Source: Moorella sp. Hama-1
GTDB lineage: Bacteria > Bacillota > DSM-521 > Neomoorellales > Neomoorellaceae
DNA: 64,000 nt
Assembly: GCF_023734095.1 (NCBI RefSeq)
Contig: NZ_AP024620.1
Span: 926,501-990,500 of the forward strand
Reading direction: 5' to 3'
The position numbers and the translations under genes were made by a program. Under the pieces are notes generated by a model that was not told where the DNA came from, ran no database searches, and saw only the letters and a list, made by a program, of their open reading frames with translations. Positions within the stretch are counted from its first letter, which is position 1. Each line of letters starts with the position of its first letter. Of the stretch, positions 32,019-40,224 are shown piece by piece.

Positions 32019-32912
32019 TTGCCACTGGAAGTTACCCTGTCCTGGCTGGGCGAGGCCTTCGCCCGGGACGGCTATATCTGCGGGGAGGAGATCCTGGTAC
32101 CGGTTTATCTCTCTTTAAAGCTGGAAAAACCCCTCCTCATTACCGGGGCGCCGGGGGTGGGCAAGACCGAGATAGCCAAGGTTTTAAGCCGGGTCCTGGC
32201 TACGGACCTCATCCGCCTGCAGTGTTATGAAGGTCTGGATGAGAATAAGGCCCTGTACGAGTGGAATTACCAGAAACAGCTCCTGATGATTGAATTGCTG
32301 CGCCGGGATTGTTCCCTGGAAGAGGTCCGGTCGGACCTCTTTGCCGAGGAATACCTGCTGGAGCGGCCCCTGCTCAAGGCCCTGCGCCTTTCCCGGCGGC
32401 CGGTGCTTCTAATCGATGAGATCGACAAGAGCGACCAGGAGTTTGAAGCCTTTCTGCTGGAGGTTCTCTCCGACTTCCAGGTTTCCATCCCGGAGCTGGG
32501 CACCATCAAGGCCAGCCAGGTGCCGGTAGTCGTTTTAACCAGCAACGGCGAACGGGAACTATCCGATGGCTTAAAGCGGCGCTGCCTCTTTCTTTATATC
32601 GATTACCCGGATATAGATAAAGAAACCCGGATTATCCGCACCAGAGTGCCGGAGGCCGGCGAGACCCTGGCCCGGCAGGTGGCGGCAGCGGTAAACCGGA
32701 TCCGTTCGGAGCTGGACCTGCGCAAAAAACCGGCCATCGCCGAGACCATCGACTGGGCCCGGGCCCTGGTCCTTATGGAAGCCCGGGGCCTGGAGCCCAA
32801 CCTGGTGCGCCGGACCCTGAACCTGCTCCTGAAAGACCAGGAAGACCTGGCAACCCTGAACCAGGAACTGGGGGTGGAGGAACTGTGCCGGCAGGTTACC
32901 AGCCGGGGCTGA
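32019..32912 (+). CDS. MoxR-family AAA+ ATPase
   Basis: A roughly 297-residue MoxR-type AAA+ ATPase, a chaperone-like family that usually activates or inserts cofactors into partner complexes. Walker A is TGAPGVGKTEIAK, Walker B PVLLIDEIDKSDQEF, with sensor 1 VVVLTSNGERELSDGLKRRC. TTG 32019 is preferred because AAGGAG lies eight bases upstream; a GTG at 32010 lies inside that ribosome site. The gene overlaps the following VWA gene by 28 bases, the classic MoxR/CoxE-type pair. No CO dehydrogenase or other obvious target lies adjacent. Confidence 0.87.
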   Translation: MPLEVTLSWLGEAFARDGYICGEEILVPVYLSLKLEKPLLITGAPGVGKTEIAKVLSRVLATDLIRLQCYEGLDENKALYEWNYQKQLLMIELLRRDCSLEEVRSDLFAEEYLLERPLLKALRLSRRPVLLIDEIDKSDQEFEAFLLEVLSDFQVSIPELGTIKASQVPVVVLTSNGERELSDGLKRRCLFLYIDYPDIDKETRIIRTRVPEAGETLARQVAAAVNRIRSELDLRKKPAIAETIDWARALVLMEARGLEPNLVRRTLNLLLKDQEDLATLNQELGVEELCRQVTSRG

Positions 32913-34225
32913 CCCTGGAAGCCAACTTGGTGCAATTTATCCACCTCCTGCGCCGGCTGGGCCTGCGGGTCAGCACGGCGGAAACCCTGACGGCCCTGGC
33001 AGCCCTGCAGGACCTCCCCTTGGATCGGGAAGAAGTGGTTCGGGCGGCCCTCCAGGCGACCCTGGTCAAGGATGAGGACCGGGTAGCCCTTTTTCGCCAG
33101 GCCTGGGCCTACTTTTTTCATCCGGGCGGGGAAGAGAACCCGGACCTGCAGCCGCCGCCGGATGACGCCGGCCCGGTAGAACCAGCGGCTGGTCCCGATC
33201 CAGAGCAGGACCTCCTTTTCCGGGGTCGCCCCCTGGAACTGCCGGCTGCGGACCGGGAGGTCTACCAGCAGCTGGCGCCAGAGATCCGGCAGCGCCTGCA
33301 GCAGTTCGTCCAGGCCAGCGATGCCGGCGCCCCGGATGACGAACGCTTCCGCCCCCTGCTGGCGGCCCTGGTCAGCGGCCAGTTGAACTACTGGCGGCGC
33401 CAGCTGGCTGAGGAGAGGGCGATGCTCACCCCCCGGGAAGGAGCAGTGCTGGATGCCGCGCTAGCCCGGATAGTAGCGGCAGCAGACCAGGATACCGGCA
33501 TCCTCTGGGCCGATCTTAAAGAATTGGCTACGGCCGACCCGGAGAGGGTAACCCGGGTCATTCGCCGCCTGGTCCGGCGCCTGGCCACGGTTTTGGCGCG
33601 GCGCTACCGCCCGGCCCGGAAAAAGGGGGCTATCAACTGGCGGCAGAGTATCCGCCGCAACCTCCAGTACGGCGGCCTGCCCCTGCGCCTGGCCTACCGG
33701 GCCCGGCGGGTGAAAAAGCCCCGCCTCCTGCTGCTGGCCGATGTCTCCGGCTCCATGGCCCGCTACGCCACCTTTGTCATGGAATTTATTTACGGCCTGG
33801 GCCAGGTAGTCGGCGGGGTGGAGGCCTTTGTCTTTGCGGAGGACTTCCGGCGGGTAACGCCCCTCCTGGATAAGCGACTGGCGCCGGCGGAACTCCAGGC
33901 CAAACTAATGGCGGCGACTCCCACCTGGGGTAAGGGCACGCGCCTGGACCTGGCCCTGACAGGTATCTTGAAGGAGTACCCGGCCCTGTTCCAGAAGAAT
34001 ACCGTGGTGCTCCTTATCAGCGACACCAAAACCCTGCAGCTGCCGGCCGCGGCTGGGGCCCTGAAAAAGTGGCGGGGCAGGGTGAAGGACATCCTGTGGT
34101 TGAATACCCTGCCCCGGGAGGAGTGGCCCCATTGGCATTCCGTAGCCGCCTTCCGGCCTTACTGCCGCATGTTCCCCTGCCGCTCCCTGGGCCAGCTGGA
34201 ACTAATCCTGCGGGAGCATTTGTAG
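32885..34225 (+). CDS. CoxE-like VWA-domain protein
   Basis: A 446-residue protein with a C-terminal von Willebrand A domain. The MIDAS metal motif is DVSGSMARYATF, and a conserved segment CRMFPCRSLGQLE ends the protein, as in CoxE-like proteins. The N-terminal half is charged and helical with a helical LRRLGLRVSTAETLTAL start. These proteins work with the adjacent MoxR ATPase, here encoded in an overlapping gene, in maturing metal centres or membrane complexes. GTG 32885 follows GTGGAGGAACT. The client is unknown. Confidence 0.85.
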   Translation: MPAGYQPGLTLEANLVQFIHLLRRLGLRVSTAETLTALAALQDLPLDREEVVRAALQATLVKDEDRVALFRQAWAYFFHPGGEENPDLQPPPDDAGPVEPAAGPDPEQDLLFRGRPLELPAADREVYQQLAPEIRQRLQQFVQASDAGAPDDERFRPLLAALVSGQLNYWRRQLAEERAMLTPREGAVLDAALARIVAAADQDTGILWADLKELATADPERVTRVIRRLVRRLATVLARRYRPARKKGAINWRQSIRRNLQYGGLPLRLAYRARRVKKPRLLLLADVSGSMARYATFVMEFIYGLGQVVGGVEAFVFAEDFRRVTPLLDKRLAPAELQAKLMAATPTWGKGTRLDLALTGILKEYPALFQKNTVVLLISDTKTLQLPAAAGALKKWRGRVKDILWLNTLPREEWPHWHSVAAFRPYCRMFPCRSLGQLELILREHL

Positions 34226-34269
34226 GGGCCTAACGCCAGCGCCAGGGAACCGTTATCTGCCCGCACATA

Positions 34270-34298
34270 TTGACAGCGAAAACCGTTAATAGTAGAAT
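34270..34298 (+). promoter_or_regulatory. Sigma-A promoter for fmdB
   Basis: TTGACA (34270-34275), 17 bases, TAGAAT (34293-34298). Confidence 0.75.
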
Positions 34299-34330
34299 AT
34301 TAATAGTTAAAACGGTAGGGGGTGAAAGTG

Positions 34331-34528
34331 ATGCCAACTTATGATTTCCGCTGCCAGGAGTGCGGCGAGCGTTTTACAGTCAAGATGTCCTTGAAGGAAA
34401 AAGATAAAGCCACCTGCCCCGCCTGCGGCAGCCAGAAACTGCAGCAGCTCTTTACGGGGATTACCATCCTCGGCGGCAGCAGTGGGGGTGGCGGCTGCGC
34501 GGCTCCAGCCGGGAGCAGCTTCAGTTGA
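34331..34528 (+). CDS. FmdB-family zinc-ribbon protein
   Basis: A 65-residue putative regulatory protein of the FmdB family. It begins with the family-typical PTYDFRCQECGERF, completes the zinc ribbon with CPACGSQKLQQLF, and ends in a Gly/Ser-rich tail with two more residues of Cys/Ala character (GGGGCAAPAGSSFS). ATG 34331 is preferred over GTG 34322 because the family begins MPTY and GGGGGTG precedes it. FmdB proteins were named from formamidase operons, and their role is still unclear. Confidence 0.88.
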   Translation: MPTYDFRCQECGERFTVKMSLKEKDKATCPACGSQKLQQLFTGITILGGSSGGGGCAAPAGSSFS

Positions 34529-34540
34529 GGGGGTTAAATA

Positions 34541-34556
34541 AAGGGGCCGGCGGCCC
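34541..34556. terminator. Shared hairpin between convergent genes
   Basis: GGGGCC, GGC, GGCCCC-type palindrome located between the fmdB stop and the end of the minus-strand gene. It may serve both. T-runs are short. Confidence 0.45.
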
Positions 34557-34808
34557 CTAATACATTTTATACTCTGTGTAGCGTTTTTGCTGGATGTCCC
34601 CGGTGGCACGGGTCAGCAAATCCTCAAAACGGGATTCATCTTCGGGTGATAAAGACCAGAAATCCTCTTCCCCTAATTCCCCATCAATTTTAATATTAAT
34701 ATCGAAATCACGGGCTATTACCTGGAGGAGTTCGCGCAGTTCTTCCTTTGTCAGCTGATCTCTTCTAATTGCGGCCAGGTGTTTAACAACTTTTGGCGAT
34801 GGCAGCAT
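34557..34808 (-). CDS. Hypothetical 83-residue acidic protein
   Basis: No family recognised. The protein is small and helical, beginning MLPSPKVVKHLAAIRRDQLT, with an acidic middle (ELGEEDFWSLSPEDESRFEDL) and a basic/aromatic tail. An AAGGGGGGTAA ribosome site precedes the ATG. It is divergent from the TPR gene at 34916, sharing the 34809-34915 intergenic space, and converges on fmdB. Its base composition is more AT-rich than its neighbours, which hints at a different history, but this is weak evidence. Confidence 0.6.
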   Translation of the reverse strand: MLPSPKVVKHLAAIRRDQLTKEELRELLQVIARDFDINIKIDGELGEEDFWSLSPEDESRFEDLLTRATGDIQQKRYTEYKMY

Positions 34809-34865
34809 TTTAAATTACCCCCCTTGAGGCCATTATATCGTTCCAGACGGGAATATACAACTATG

Positions 34866-34894
34866 TTGACACCCGTCAGGCCTTACGTTATGAT
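34866..34894 (+). promoter_or_regulatory. Sigma-A promoter for the TPR protein gene
   Basis: TTGACA (34866-34871), 17 bases, TATGAT (34889-34894), 22 bases before the ATG. Confidence 0.85.
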
Positions 34895-34915
34895 GGGGCA
34901 GAGAGGGGTGGAGCA

Positions 34916-35653
34916 ATGGGCATGATGTCTTCCCTGCGCCGGCTCAGTAAAAAGCGGCCGGTCTTGGGGATTTTATTTGTAGTCGTCTTAAGTATCGGCC
35001 TGGTGGGTAGCTATGCCATCTTTTCGGCTCCCAAAACGCCGGGAGTTCCCCCGGCGAGCCAGGCCCAGACCCCGGACGCCAACCAGCAGCAGGCGGAAGC
35101 CATGCAGAAGGCGGCCCAGGAGCAAATAGGCAAACTGGAAACCGATATCGGCAACCTGCAGAAGGAACTGCAGGCCAAACCCAACGACGCGGCCACGGCC
35201 CTGAAGCTGGGGGACAGCCAGTACAACCTGGGGACCCTTTACCTGTTTGTTAACAACGACCAGGAAAAGGCCGCCGCGACCTTTAAAGGAGCGGTAGCCA
35301 GTTACCAGCAGGTGTTAAAGCTGAACCCTAAAGAAAAGGGTATCAATTTGCGCCTGGCCGGGGCGGCCCTCTACGCCGGCGACAGCAAACTGGCGGAAGA
35401 TAATTTCCAGGCTGCCATTAAAGCCGACCCTAACGATAATAACGCCCGCATGACCTACGGCATGTACCTGGCCTCCATGAAGGGCGATTACCAGGGGGCT
35501 ATTGACCAGTGGCAGGAGGTTTTAAAGCATAACCCGGATAAGGATACGGCCAGCCAGGTCCAGGAAATGATCAAGCAGGCCGAGGCGGCTAAAGAAAGCG
35601 CCAATAAGCCTGTTCCCGGCCAGTCACCGGCGGGCGGGGGGCAGTCCCCATAA
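34916..35653 (+). CDS. Membrane-anchored TPR protein
   Basis: A 245-residue protein with an N-terminal membrane anchor (VLGILFVVVLSIGLVGSYAIF), a Gln-rich coiled segment (QTPDANQQQAEAMQKAAQEQI), then tetratricopeptide repeats (DAATALKLGDSQYNLGTLY, KGINLRLAGAALYAGDSKLAE, NARMTYGMYLASMKGDYQGAI) and a Pro/Gly-rich tail. It is likely exposed outside the cytoplasm and acts in protein contacts. No catalytic residues are seen. It has its own strong promoter and terminator. Confidence 0.82.
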   Translation: MGMMSSLRRLSKKRPVLGILFVVVLSIGLVGSYAIFSAPKTPGVPPASQAQTPDANQQQAEAMQKAAQEQIGKLETDIGNLQKELQAKPNDAATALKLGDSQYNLGTLYLFVNNDQEKAAATFKGAVASYQQVLKLNPKEKGINLRLAGAALYAGDSKLAEDNFQAAIKADPNDNNARMTYGMYLASMKGDYQGAIDQWQEVLKHNPDKDTASQVQEMIKQAEAAKESANKPVPGQSPAGGGQSP

Positions 35654-35720
35654 ATAGTGGGCAATCCCCGGCTAACGGGGAACCAAGCAGCTGGCAATAA
35701 AGAAGTGAACTTAATTAATA

Positions 35721-35760
35721 AAAGCCCCGGGTACCATAAACGGGTATCCGGGGCTTTTTT
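35721..35760. terminator. Bidirectional terminator
   Basis: AAAGCCCCGG and CCGGGGCTTT, with inner GTACC/GGTAT pairing, form a long stem. T-runs follow on both strands, so it can serve the TPR gene and the convergent radical SAM gene. Confidence 0.88.
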
Positions 35761-35813
35761 AGCGGGGGAATGGGGTTATAAAACCTTAGGAAACCAGATG
35801 AGACGGTCATTTT

Positions 35814-37148
35814 TTACTGCCTGGCCAGGGACGGCTGGGGCATAATAAGGTTATCCGCACGCAGCTTTTCGACGAAGTGGTTGAAGCGTTTGCGGATGTT
35901 CAGGTTCAGGGCCCAGAGGATGGCGGCGTGCCGCTTGGTTAGACCCAGACGCCGGGAGATAGAGCCCAGGGAGTAGAATTCCTGCCAGGCCCAGTTAAAG
36001 CCTTCCTGCAGGGTCTTAGCGCTCATGTTCTTGGGCTCAAAGACCACCTTGCTAATGGTATATTCGCCCCAGTCGCTGTTGGTAATGCGGCCCTCGCGCT
36101 CCAGGGTTGCTCGCAGGGGTGTGCCCGGGAAGGGAGTCAGGATGCCGAACTGGGCGGCTTCCAGACGGTTCTCCTGGGCAAATTTGACGGTGCGTTCAAA
36201 AACGCCGTCGTCGTCTTCGTCCAGGCCGAAGACGAAGGCGCCTTCGATGGCGATGCCGTGATCATGGAGTTTTTTAATGGCCTGCTGGTAATCCGCTATC
36301 AGGTTGACCTTTTTACCGATGGCCTGGAGGTTGGCCGGGGACAGGGATTCAAAGCCGATAAAGAGCCCGATGCAGCCGCTCGCGGCCGCCAGCTGCAGCA
36401 GTTCCTCATCCCGGGCGATGTTCAGGGACCCCTGGCTGAACCACTTGATCTTTTTCGGCAGCCGGGCCAGTTCGGTGAACAGGCGGCGGGCGTAACCGGG
36501 GTTACCGACAATATTGTCGTCGATGAAGGCGACAACTTCACCTTCCAGGTTCTGGACTTCCCGGACTACTTCTTCCACCGGCCGGAAGCGAAACTCATGG
36601 CCGAAGAACTGGCTGACGGTGCAGAAGGAACAGGCGAAGGGGCAACCGCGGGTGGTTTGGACGGTATCGGGGATCAGGTAGCGGTCCCGCTGCAAGAGGT
36701 CCCGGCGGGGGGCGACCATATGTTCCAGGACGGGTCTCTCCTCCTGGCGGTAGAAGGTTCGCAGCTGGCCGTTTTCTAGATCCGCCAGGAGTCGCTGCCA
36801 GGAACCCTCGGCTTCACCGACAACCACGGCATCGGCGTGACCGGCGGCCTCCTCCGGCAGGGCCGAGGGATGCATGCCACCCAGGACCACCCTGGTCCCT
36901 TTTTCCCGGAAGCCATCGGCAATCTCATAGGCCCGGGGTGCCAGGGCCGTCATGGCCGAAATGCCGACCAGATCGTACTTCTCATTGAAGTCGAGATCGG
37001 TTAAACTTTCATCCAGGATAGTCACCTCGTGCTGGGGTGGCGTCAGGGCTGCCAGGGTAACGAGGTTCAGAGGCGGGAAAATAGACTTTTCCTTTTCAGT
37101 CTCCCAGAGGGGGTCGTGCCAGGCCGGGGCAATCAAGGCGATCTTCAT
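35814..37148 (-). CDS. B12-binding-domain radical SAM protein
   Basis: A 444-residue class B-type radical SAM enzyme. The N-terminal part resembles a cobalamin-binding fold (PLNLVTLAALTPPQHEVTIL, then LVGISAMT and VVLGGMHPSALPEEA). The radical SAM motif is TTRGCPFACSFCTV (CxxxCxxC), followed by VVAFIDDNIVGNPGY and the C-terminal FGLDEDDDGVFERTV region typical of the family. Members methylate or rearrange diverse substrates; the product here is unknown. A GGAGG ribosome site precedes the ATG. It is monocistronic. Confidence 0.87.
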   Translation of the reverse strand: MKIALIAPAWHDPLWETEKEKSIFPPLNLVTLAALTPPQHEVTILDESLTDLDFNEKYDLVGISAMTALAPRAYEIADGFREKGTRVVLGGMHPSALPEEAAGHADAVVVGEAEGSWQRLLADLENGQLRTFYRQEERPVLEHMVAPRRDLLQRDRYLIPDTVQTTRGCPFACSFCTVSQFFGHEFRFRPVEEVVREVQNLEGEVVAFIDDNIVGNPGYARRLFTELARLPKKIKWFSQGSLNIARDEELLQLAAASGCIGLFIGFESLSPANLQAIGKKVNLIADYQQAIKKLHDHGIAIEGAFVFGLDEDDDGVFERTVKFAQENRLEAAQFGILTPFPGTPLRATLEREGRITNSDWGEYTISKVVFEPKNMSAKTLQEGFNWAWQEFYSLGSISRRLGLTKRHAAILWALNLNIRKRFNHFVEKLRADNLIMPQPSLARQ

Positions 37149-37265
37149 TTTCTATACCTCCAGCAAAAGGTTTTAGCCATAATATGACCGCTACGCCTAG
37201 AAATCATGTATATTGTTCTTGGTGGTTATACAAAATCCTGCATTTTTCGGAAGGAGTGGTTGAAG

Positions 37266-38201
37266 TTGTGCCTTTTGGGTATCGATCTCGGCGGGACGTC
37301 GATTAAGGCCGGCCTGGTAGATAAAAAGGGGAAGATCCTGGTCAAGGGGCAGGTGCCGACCGGGGCCGGGGAAGGGGCGGTAGCAGTCCTGGGCCGCATC
37401 CGGGACCTGGCCCGGAACCTGGCCGGGGAACGGGGGTTGGCCCTGGCGGACATCGCCGGGGTGGGGATCGGCATCCCCGGTTCTGTTGACGTGGAAAGAG
37501 GGGAGGTCCGCCTGGCCCCCAACCTTTTCTGGCGCGACTTTCCCCTGCGGGAGGAACTGGCGGCTTCATTAGATCTGCCGGTGGTCGTGGAGAACGACGC
37601 CCATGTGGCCGCCCTGGGGGAGATGTGGCAGGGTGCTGGACGGGGATTTCATTCTCTACTTATGATAACCATCGGCACCGGCATTGGTTCGGGGTTGATT
37701 ATCGCCGGCCGCATTCATCATGGAGTTTTTGGCTACGGTGCCGAAATGGGGCACCTGAAGATGGTCCGTGACGGCCGGCAGTGCCACTGCGGCGGCCAGG
37801 GCTGCCTGGAGACCCTGGCTTCGGCCACAGCCATGGTCCGCTCCTTCCGGGAGTACCTGGCTGCCGGTCACCCCTCCCGGTTGCCGGACAGCCCCGACCT
37901 GGGGGCCAGGGAGATCCTGGCCGCCGCCACCGGGGGTGACGAACTGGCGGCGCGGGTTATCGACGAGGCTGCTTATTACCTGGGAACGGCCCTGGCCAAT
38001 GCCGTCCTGCTAGCCGGGCCGGAAGGGGTCATTATCGGCGGTGGGCCGGCCCAGGCCGGGGAAATAATCCTGGCGCCCATTCGCAAACACATGGCTGCCG
38101 CCCTGGGGGCCTGGCAGCTAAAACCAGTGCCGGTCCTAGGGGCGGAACTGGGCAATGACGCTGGCATTATCGGCGCCGCCCGGCTGCAGTTGCTCAGATA
38201 A
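37266..38201 (+). CDS. ROK-family glucokinase
   Basis: A roughly 311-residue ROK sugar kinase, most likely glucokinase. It has the phosphate-binding start LGIDLGGTSIKAGLVD, the sugar-binding segment VVVENDAHVAALGE, the second phosphate loop TIGTGIGSGLII, the catalytic-region GHLKM and the ROK zinc motif CHCGGQGCLE. TTG 37266 is preferred, because AAGGAG lies nine bases upstream and the family begins here; the open frame reaches back to 37206 with no matching residues. It stands alone, without sugar-transport genes nearby. Confidence 0.85.
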   Translation: MCLLGIDLGGTSIKAGLVDKKGKILVKGQVPTGAGEGAVAVLGRIRDLARNLAGERGLALADIAGVGIGIPGSVDVERGEVRLAPNLFWRDFPLREELAASLDLPVVVENDAHVAALGEMWQGAGRGFHSLLMITIGTGIGSGLIIAGRIHHGVFGYGAEMGHLKMVRDGRQCHCGGQGCLETLASATAMVRSFREYLAAGHPSRLPDSPDLGAREILAAATGGDELAARVIDEAAYYLGTALANAVLLAGPEGVIIGGGPAQAGEIILAPIRKHMAAALGAWQLKPVPVLGAELGNDAGIIGAARLQLLR

Positions 38202-38743
38202 GCAATCCGGCTTTAAGCCTGATTTTATATTTTATTCATGGCCGGCTTCGGGGGGAACGGGGGTTTTTATGGCCTTGTTTAGCTCCATGCCGGGTATAAT
38301 CTGATGGCCTGAGATCCTCCTGGATTCAGTATTCTTTTCTATGAGGCTTAATTTTTTACGTCTCCAAGAAGGGATTTTCTTCTGAATGTAGAATAATTAA
38401 CTTTGGTAGGACCACTGAGGTCGGGTATTTTTTGGTGGTTAGCAGATTGTCGAAGGGAGAAGGGGTTGGACCGGAGAGCAATATGGACGGTCGCGCCCAC
38501 CATAGATGCTTACTTATAGATGCTTGAGTCGAGATCAAGCCATTATGTTTCAGAATCTAATAAATGGCAGTTTCCGCGGGCAGTGTTCTTTTGATATAAT
38601 TTTAATATAATTTAACAAGGGAATTTCTTCACATAGCCAGGCGGTAATTTGTTTGGAGGAGGTGAGTGGGAAAGAAGAAGGAAAAATTTACACAACCGGA
38701 TGCCTGATGCCAGAACAAAAAACTAGGGGAGGAATGTTTCACC
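38202..38743. other. 542-base intergenic region
   Basis: No convincing gene is seen. After the kinase there is a weak GGCT/AGCC hairpin with T-rich sequence (38210-38240). AT-rich DNA at 38590-38612 carries two TATAAT sequences (38595 and 38606) but no good -35 box. A leader of about 130 bases with GGAGGAGGTGAG at 38655 then precedes tctC. A 60-codon minus-strand frame at 38356-38538 lacks a convincing ribosome site. Confidence 0.5.
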
Positions 38744-39724
38744 ATGCGTGGGAAAGCAAGATACTTGTTAGCCCTGGTGCTCGCGGGTGCCCTGCTGCTG
38801 GCGGCTGGCTGCGGCAAGTCCCAACCCCAGGCCCAGAAGGCAGCCGACAAGTACCCGGAAAAACCCATTACCTACTTGATCACTTTTGATCCCGGCGGGC
38901 AATCCGATCGGGAGGCCAGGCGGCAACAGCCCCTCCTGGAGAAATCCCTGGGCCAGAAGATACTCATCGACTATAAAGTCGGCGGCGGTGGGGCCGTGGG
39001 CTGGAGTGAACTGGTACGGGCCAAACCTGATGGTTATACCATAGCCGGTATTAACCTGCCCCACATTATCCTGCAGCCCCTGCAGCAGTCTACAGGTTAT
39101 AAGACGGAGCAGATTATCCCGGTAGCCATGTTCCAGTCGACCCCCCTGGGCCTGGCGGTTTTGAAGGACAGCCCTTATAAGACCCTGGAGGATTTCCTCA
39201 ATGCCGCCAAACAGAAAAACGGCGAACTCTCCATCGGTGGCTCGGGAACCTTTTCCGGGCACCAGATGGGTACCATGCGGTTGGAGAAGATGACCGGTAC
39301 CAAGTTTAAATATGTACCCTTTACCGGCTCGGCTCCCCAGATGACGGCCTTCCTGGGCGGTCATGTGGACGCCGTTTTCGCCAACTCCGACGACCTGGTC
39401 AAACAGAAGGACAAGATTCGCGTTCTGGCCTTTGCCGGCAACGAGCGCTTTGAAGCCTTCCCAGATGCGCCGACCTTCAAAGAAAAGGGCTTCGACCTGG
39501 TGGAGACCATTGACCGGGGCGTAGCCGTCCCACCGGGAACACCGGACAACGTCATTAAGAAGCTGGAGACAGCCTTCCTGGATATCGCCAAGAATCCGGA
39601 GATTCAGGCCCAGATGAAGAAAGAGGGCTTTGTCCCCATTGCCATGGGCCATGACGAATCCGTCGCCCACATCCAGAAGATGACCGGCATCTACAAAGAT
39701 CTGGCTGCTGAACTCAAAAAATAA
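38744..39724 (+). CDS. tctC: TctC-type tricarboxylate-binding lipoprotein
   Basis: The extracytoplasmic substrate-binding protein of a tripartite tricarboxylate transporter (TTT). It has a lipoprotein signal peptide with lipobox LLLAAGC, after which Cys is lipidated, then the mature domain from YPEKPITYLITFDPGGQSD, with the family segments KVGGGGAVGWSEL and YVPFTGSAPQMTAFLGGHVD. TTT ligands are usually citrate or related carboxylates, but the family is broad. GGAGGAATG precedes the ATG. tctB and tctA follow directly. Confidence 0.9.
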   Translation: MRGKARYLLALVLAGALLLAAGCGKSQPQAQKAADKYPEKPITYLITFDPGGQSDREARRQQPLLEKSLGQKILIDYKVGGGGAVGWSELVRAKPDGYTIAGINLPHIILQPLQQSTGYKTEQIIPVAMFQSTPLGLAVLKDSPYKTLEDFLNAAKQKNGELSIGGSGTFSGHQMGTMRLEKMTGTKFKYVPFTGSAPQMTAFLGGHVDAVFANSDDLVKQKDKIRVLAFAGNERFEAFPDAPTFKEKGFDLVETIDRGVAVPPGTPDNVIKKLETAFLDIAKNPEIQAQMKKEGFVPIAMGHDESVAHIQKMTGIYKDLAAELKK

Positions 39725-39747
39725 CCGCGGGACAGGTGAGAGACCCC

Positions 39748-40212
39748 ATGCGTACGCAACGAATGGCGGACATGACCAGCGGCGCTTTCCTGGCCGCCCT
39801 GGGAGTTCTGTCCCTGGTTGCTTCTTATAATATTGCCGGGGTTACGGGGGAGCAACTGCACCCCCGTACCCTCCCCGTTTTCTTAAGCTGGGTCATCACC
39901 CTGGCCGGGGTGGCCCTGATCTTCGGGGGCTGGCGCAACCAGGACGAATCGCAAACTATTGACTGGCCGGATAAAGCAGGCTTTAAGCGCCTTCTGATGG
40001 CCATGGCTTGCATGATTCTTTATCTGCTTTTAATTGAACCCCTAGGCTTCGCCACCAGCAGCTTTTTAATGCTGGCTTTCCTGATCTGGTACCTGAGTCA
40101 TTATCATCCGGTGATTGTTGTCCTCTTAAGCCTGGTTACAGCTGTAATTATCTATTTTCTCTTTATCCAGTTCCTGGGCCTGACCTTCCCGGTAGGGCCC
40201 CTGGGCTGGTAG
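39748..40212 (+). CDS. tctB: TctB, small membrane subunit of TTT transporter
   Basis: A 154-residue small membrane protein with four predicted helices (from SGAFLAALGVLSLVASYNIA, via FLSWVITLAGVALIFGG and LLMAMACMILYLLLIEPLGF, to VLLSLVTAVIIYFLFIQFLG). This is the TctB/DUF1468 pattern. ATG 39748 has AGGTGAG upstream; GTG 39736 would overlap the ribosome site. It lies between tctC and tctA and completes the three-part transporter. Confidence 0.88.
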   Translation: MRTQRMADMTSGAFLAALGVLSLVASYNIAGVTGEQLHPRTLPVFLSWVITLAGVALIFGGWRNQDESQTIDWPDKAGFKRLLMAMACMILYLLLIEPLGFATSSFLMLAFLIWYLSHYHPVIVVLLSLVTAVIIYFLFIQFLGLTFPVGPLGW

Positions 40213-40224
40213 GAGGTAAGATTA

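Noticed and set aside
37206-37265. Extended N-terminus of the ROK kinase
   Set aside because: The 20 additional residues match no kinase and contain the ribosome site of the internal start at 37266.
38356-38538. 60-codon minus-strand ORF in the 38202-38743 gap
   Set aside because: No clear ribosome site, no recognised motif, composition like its AT-rich surroundings.
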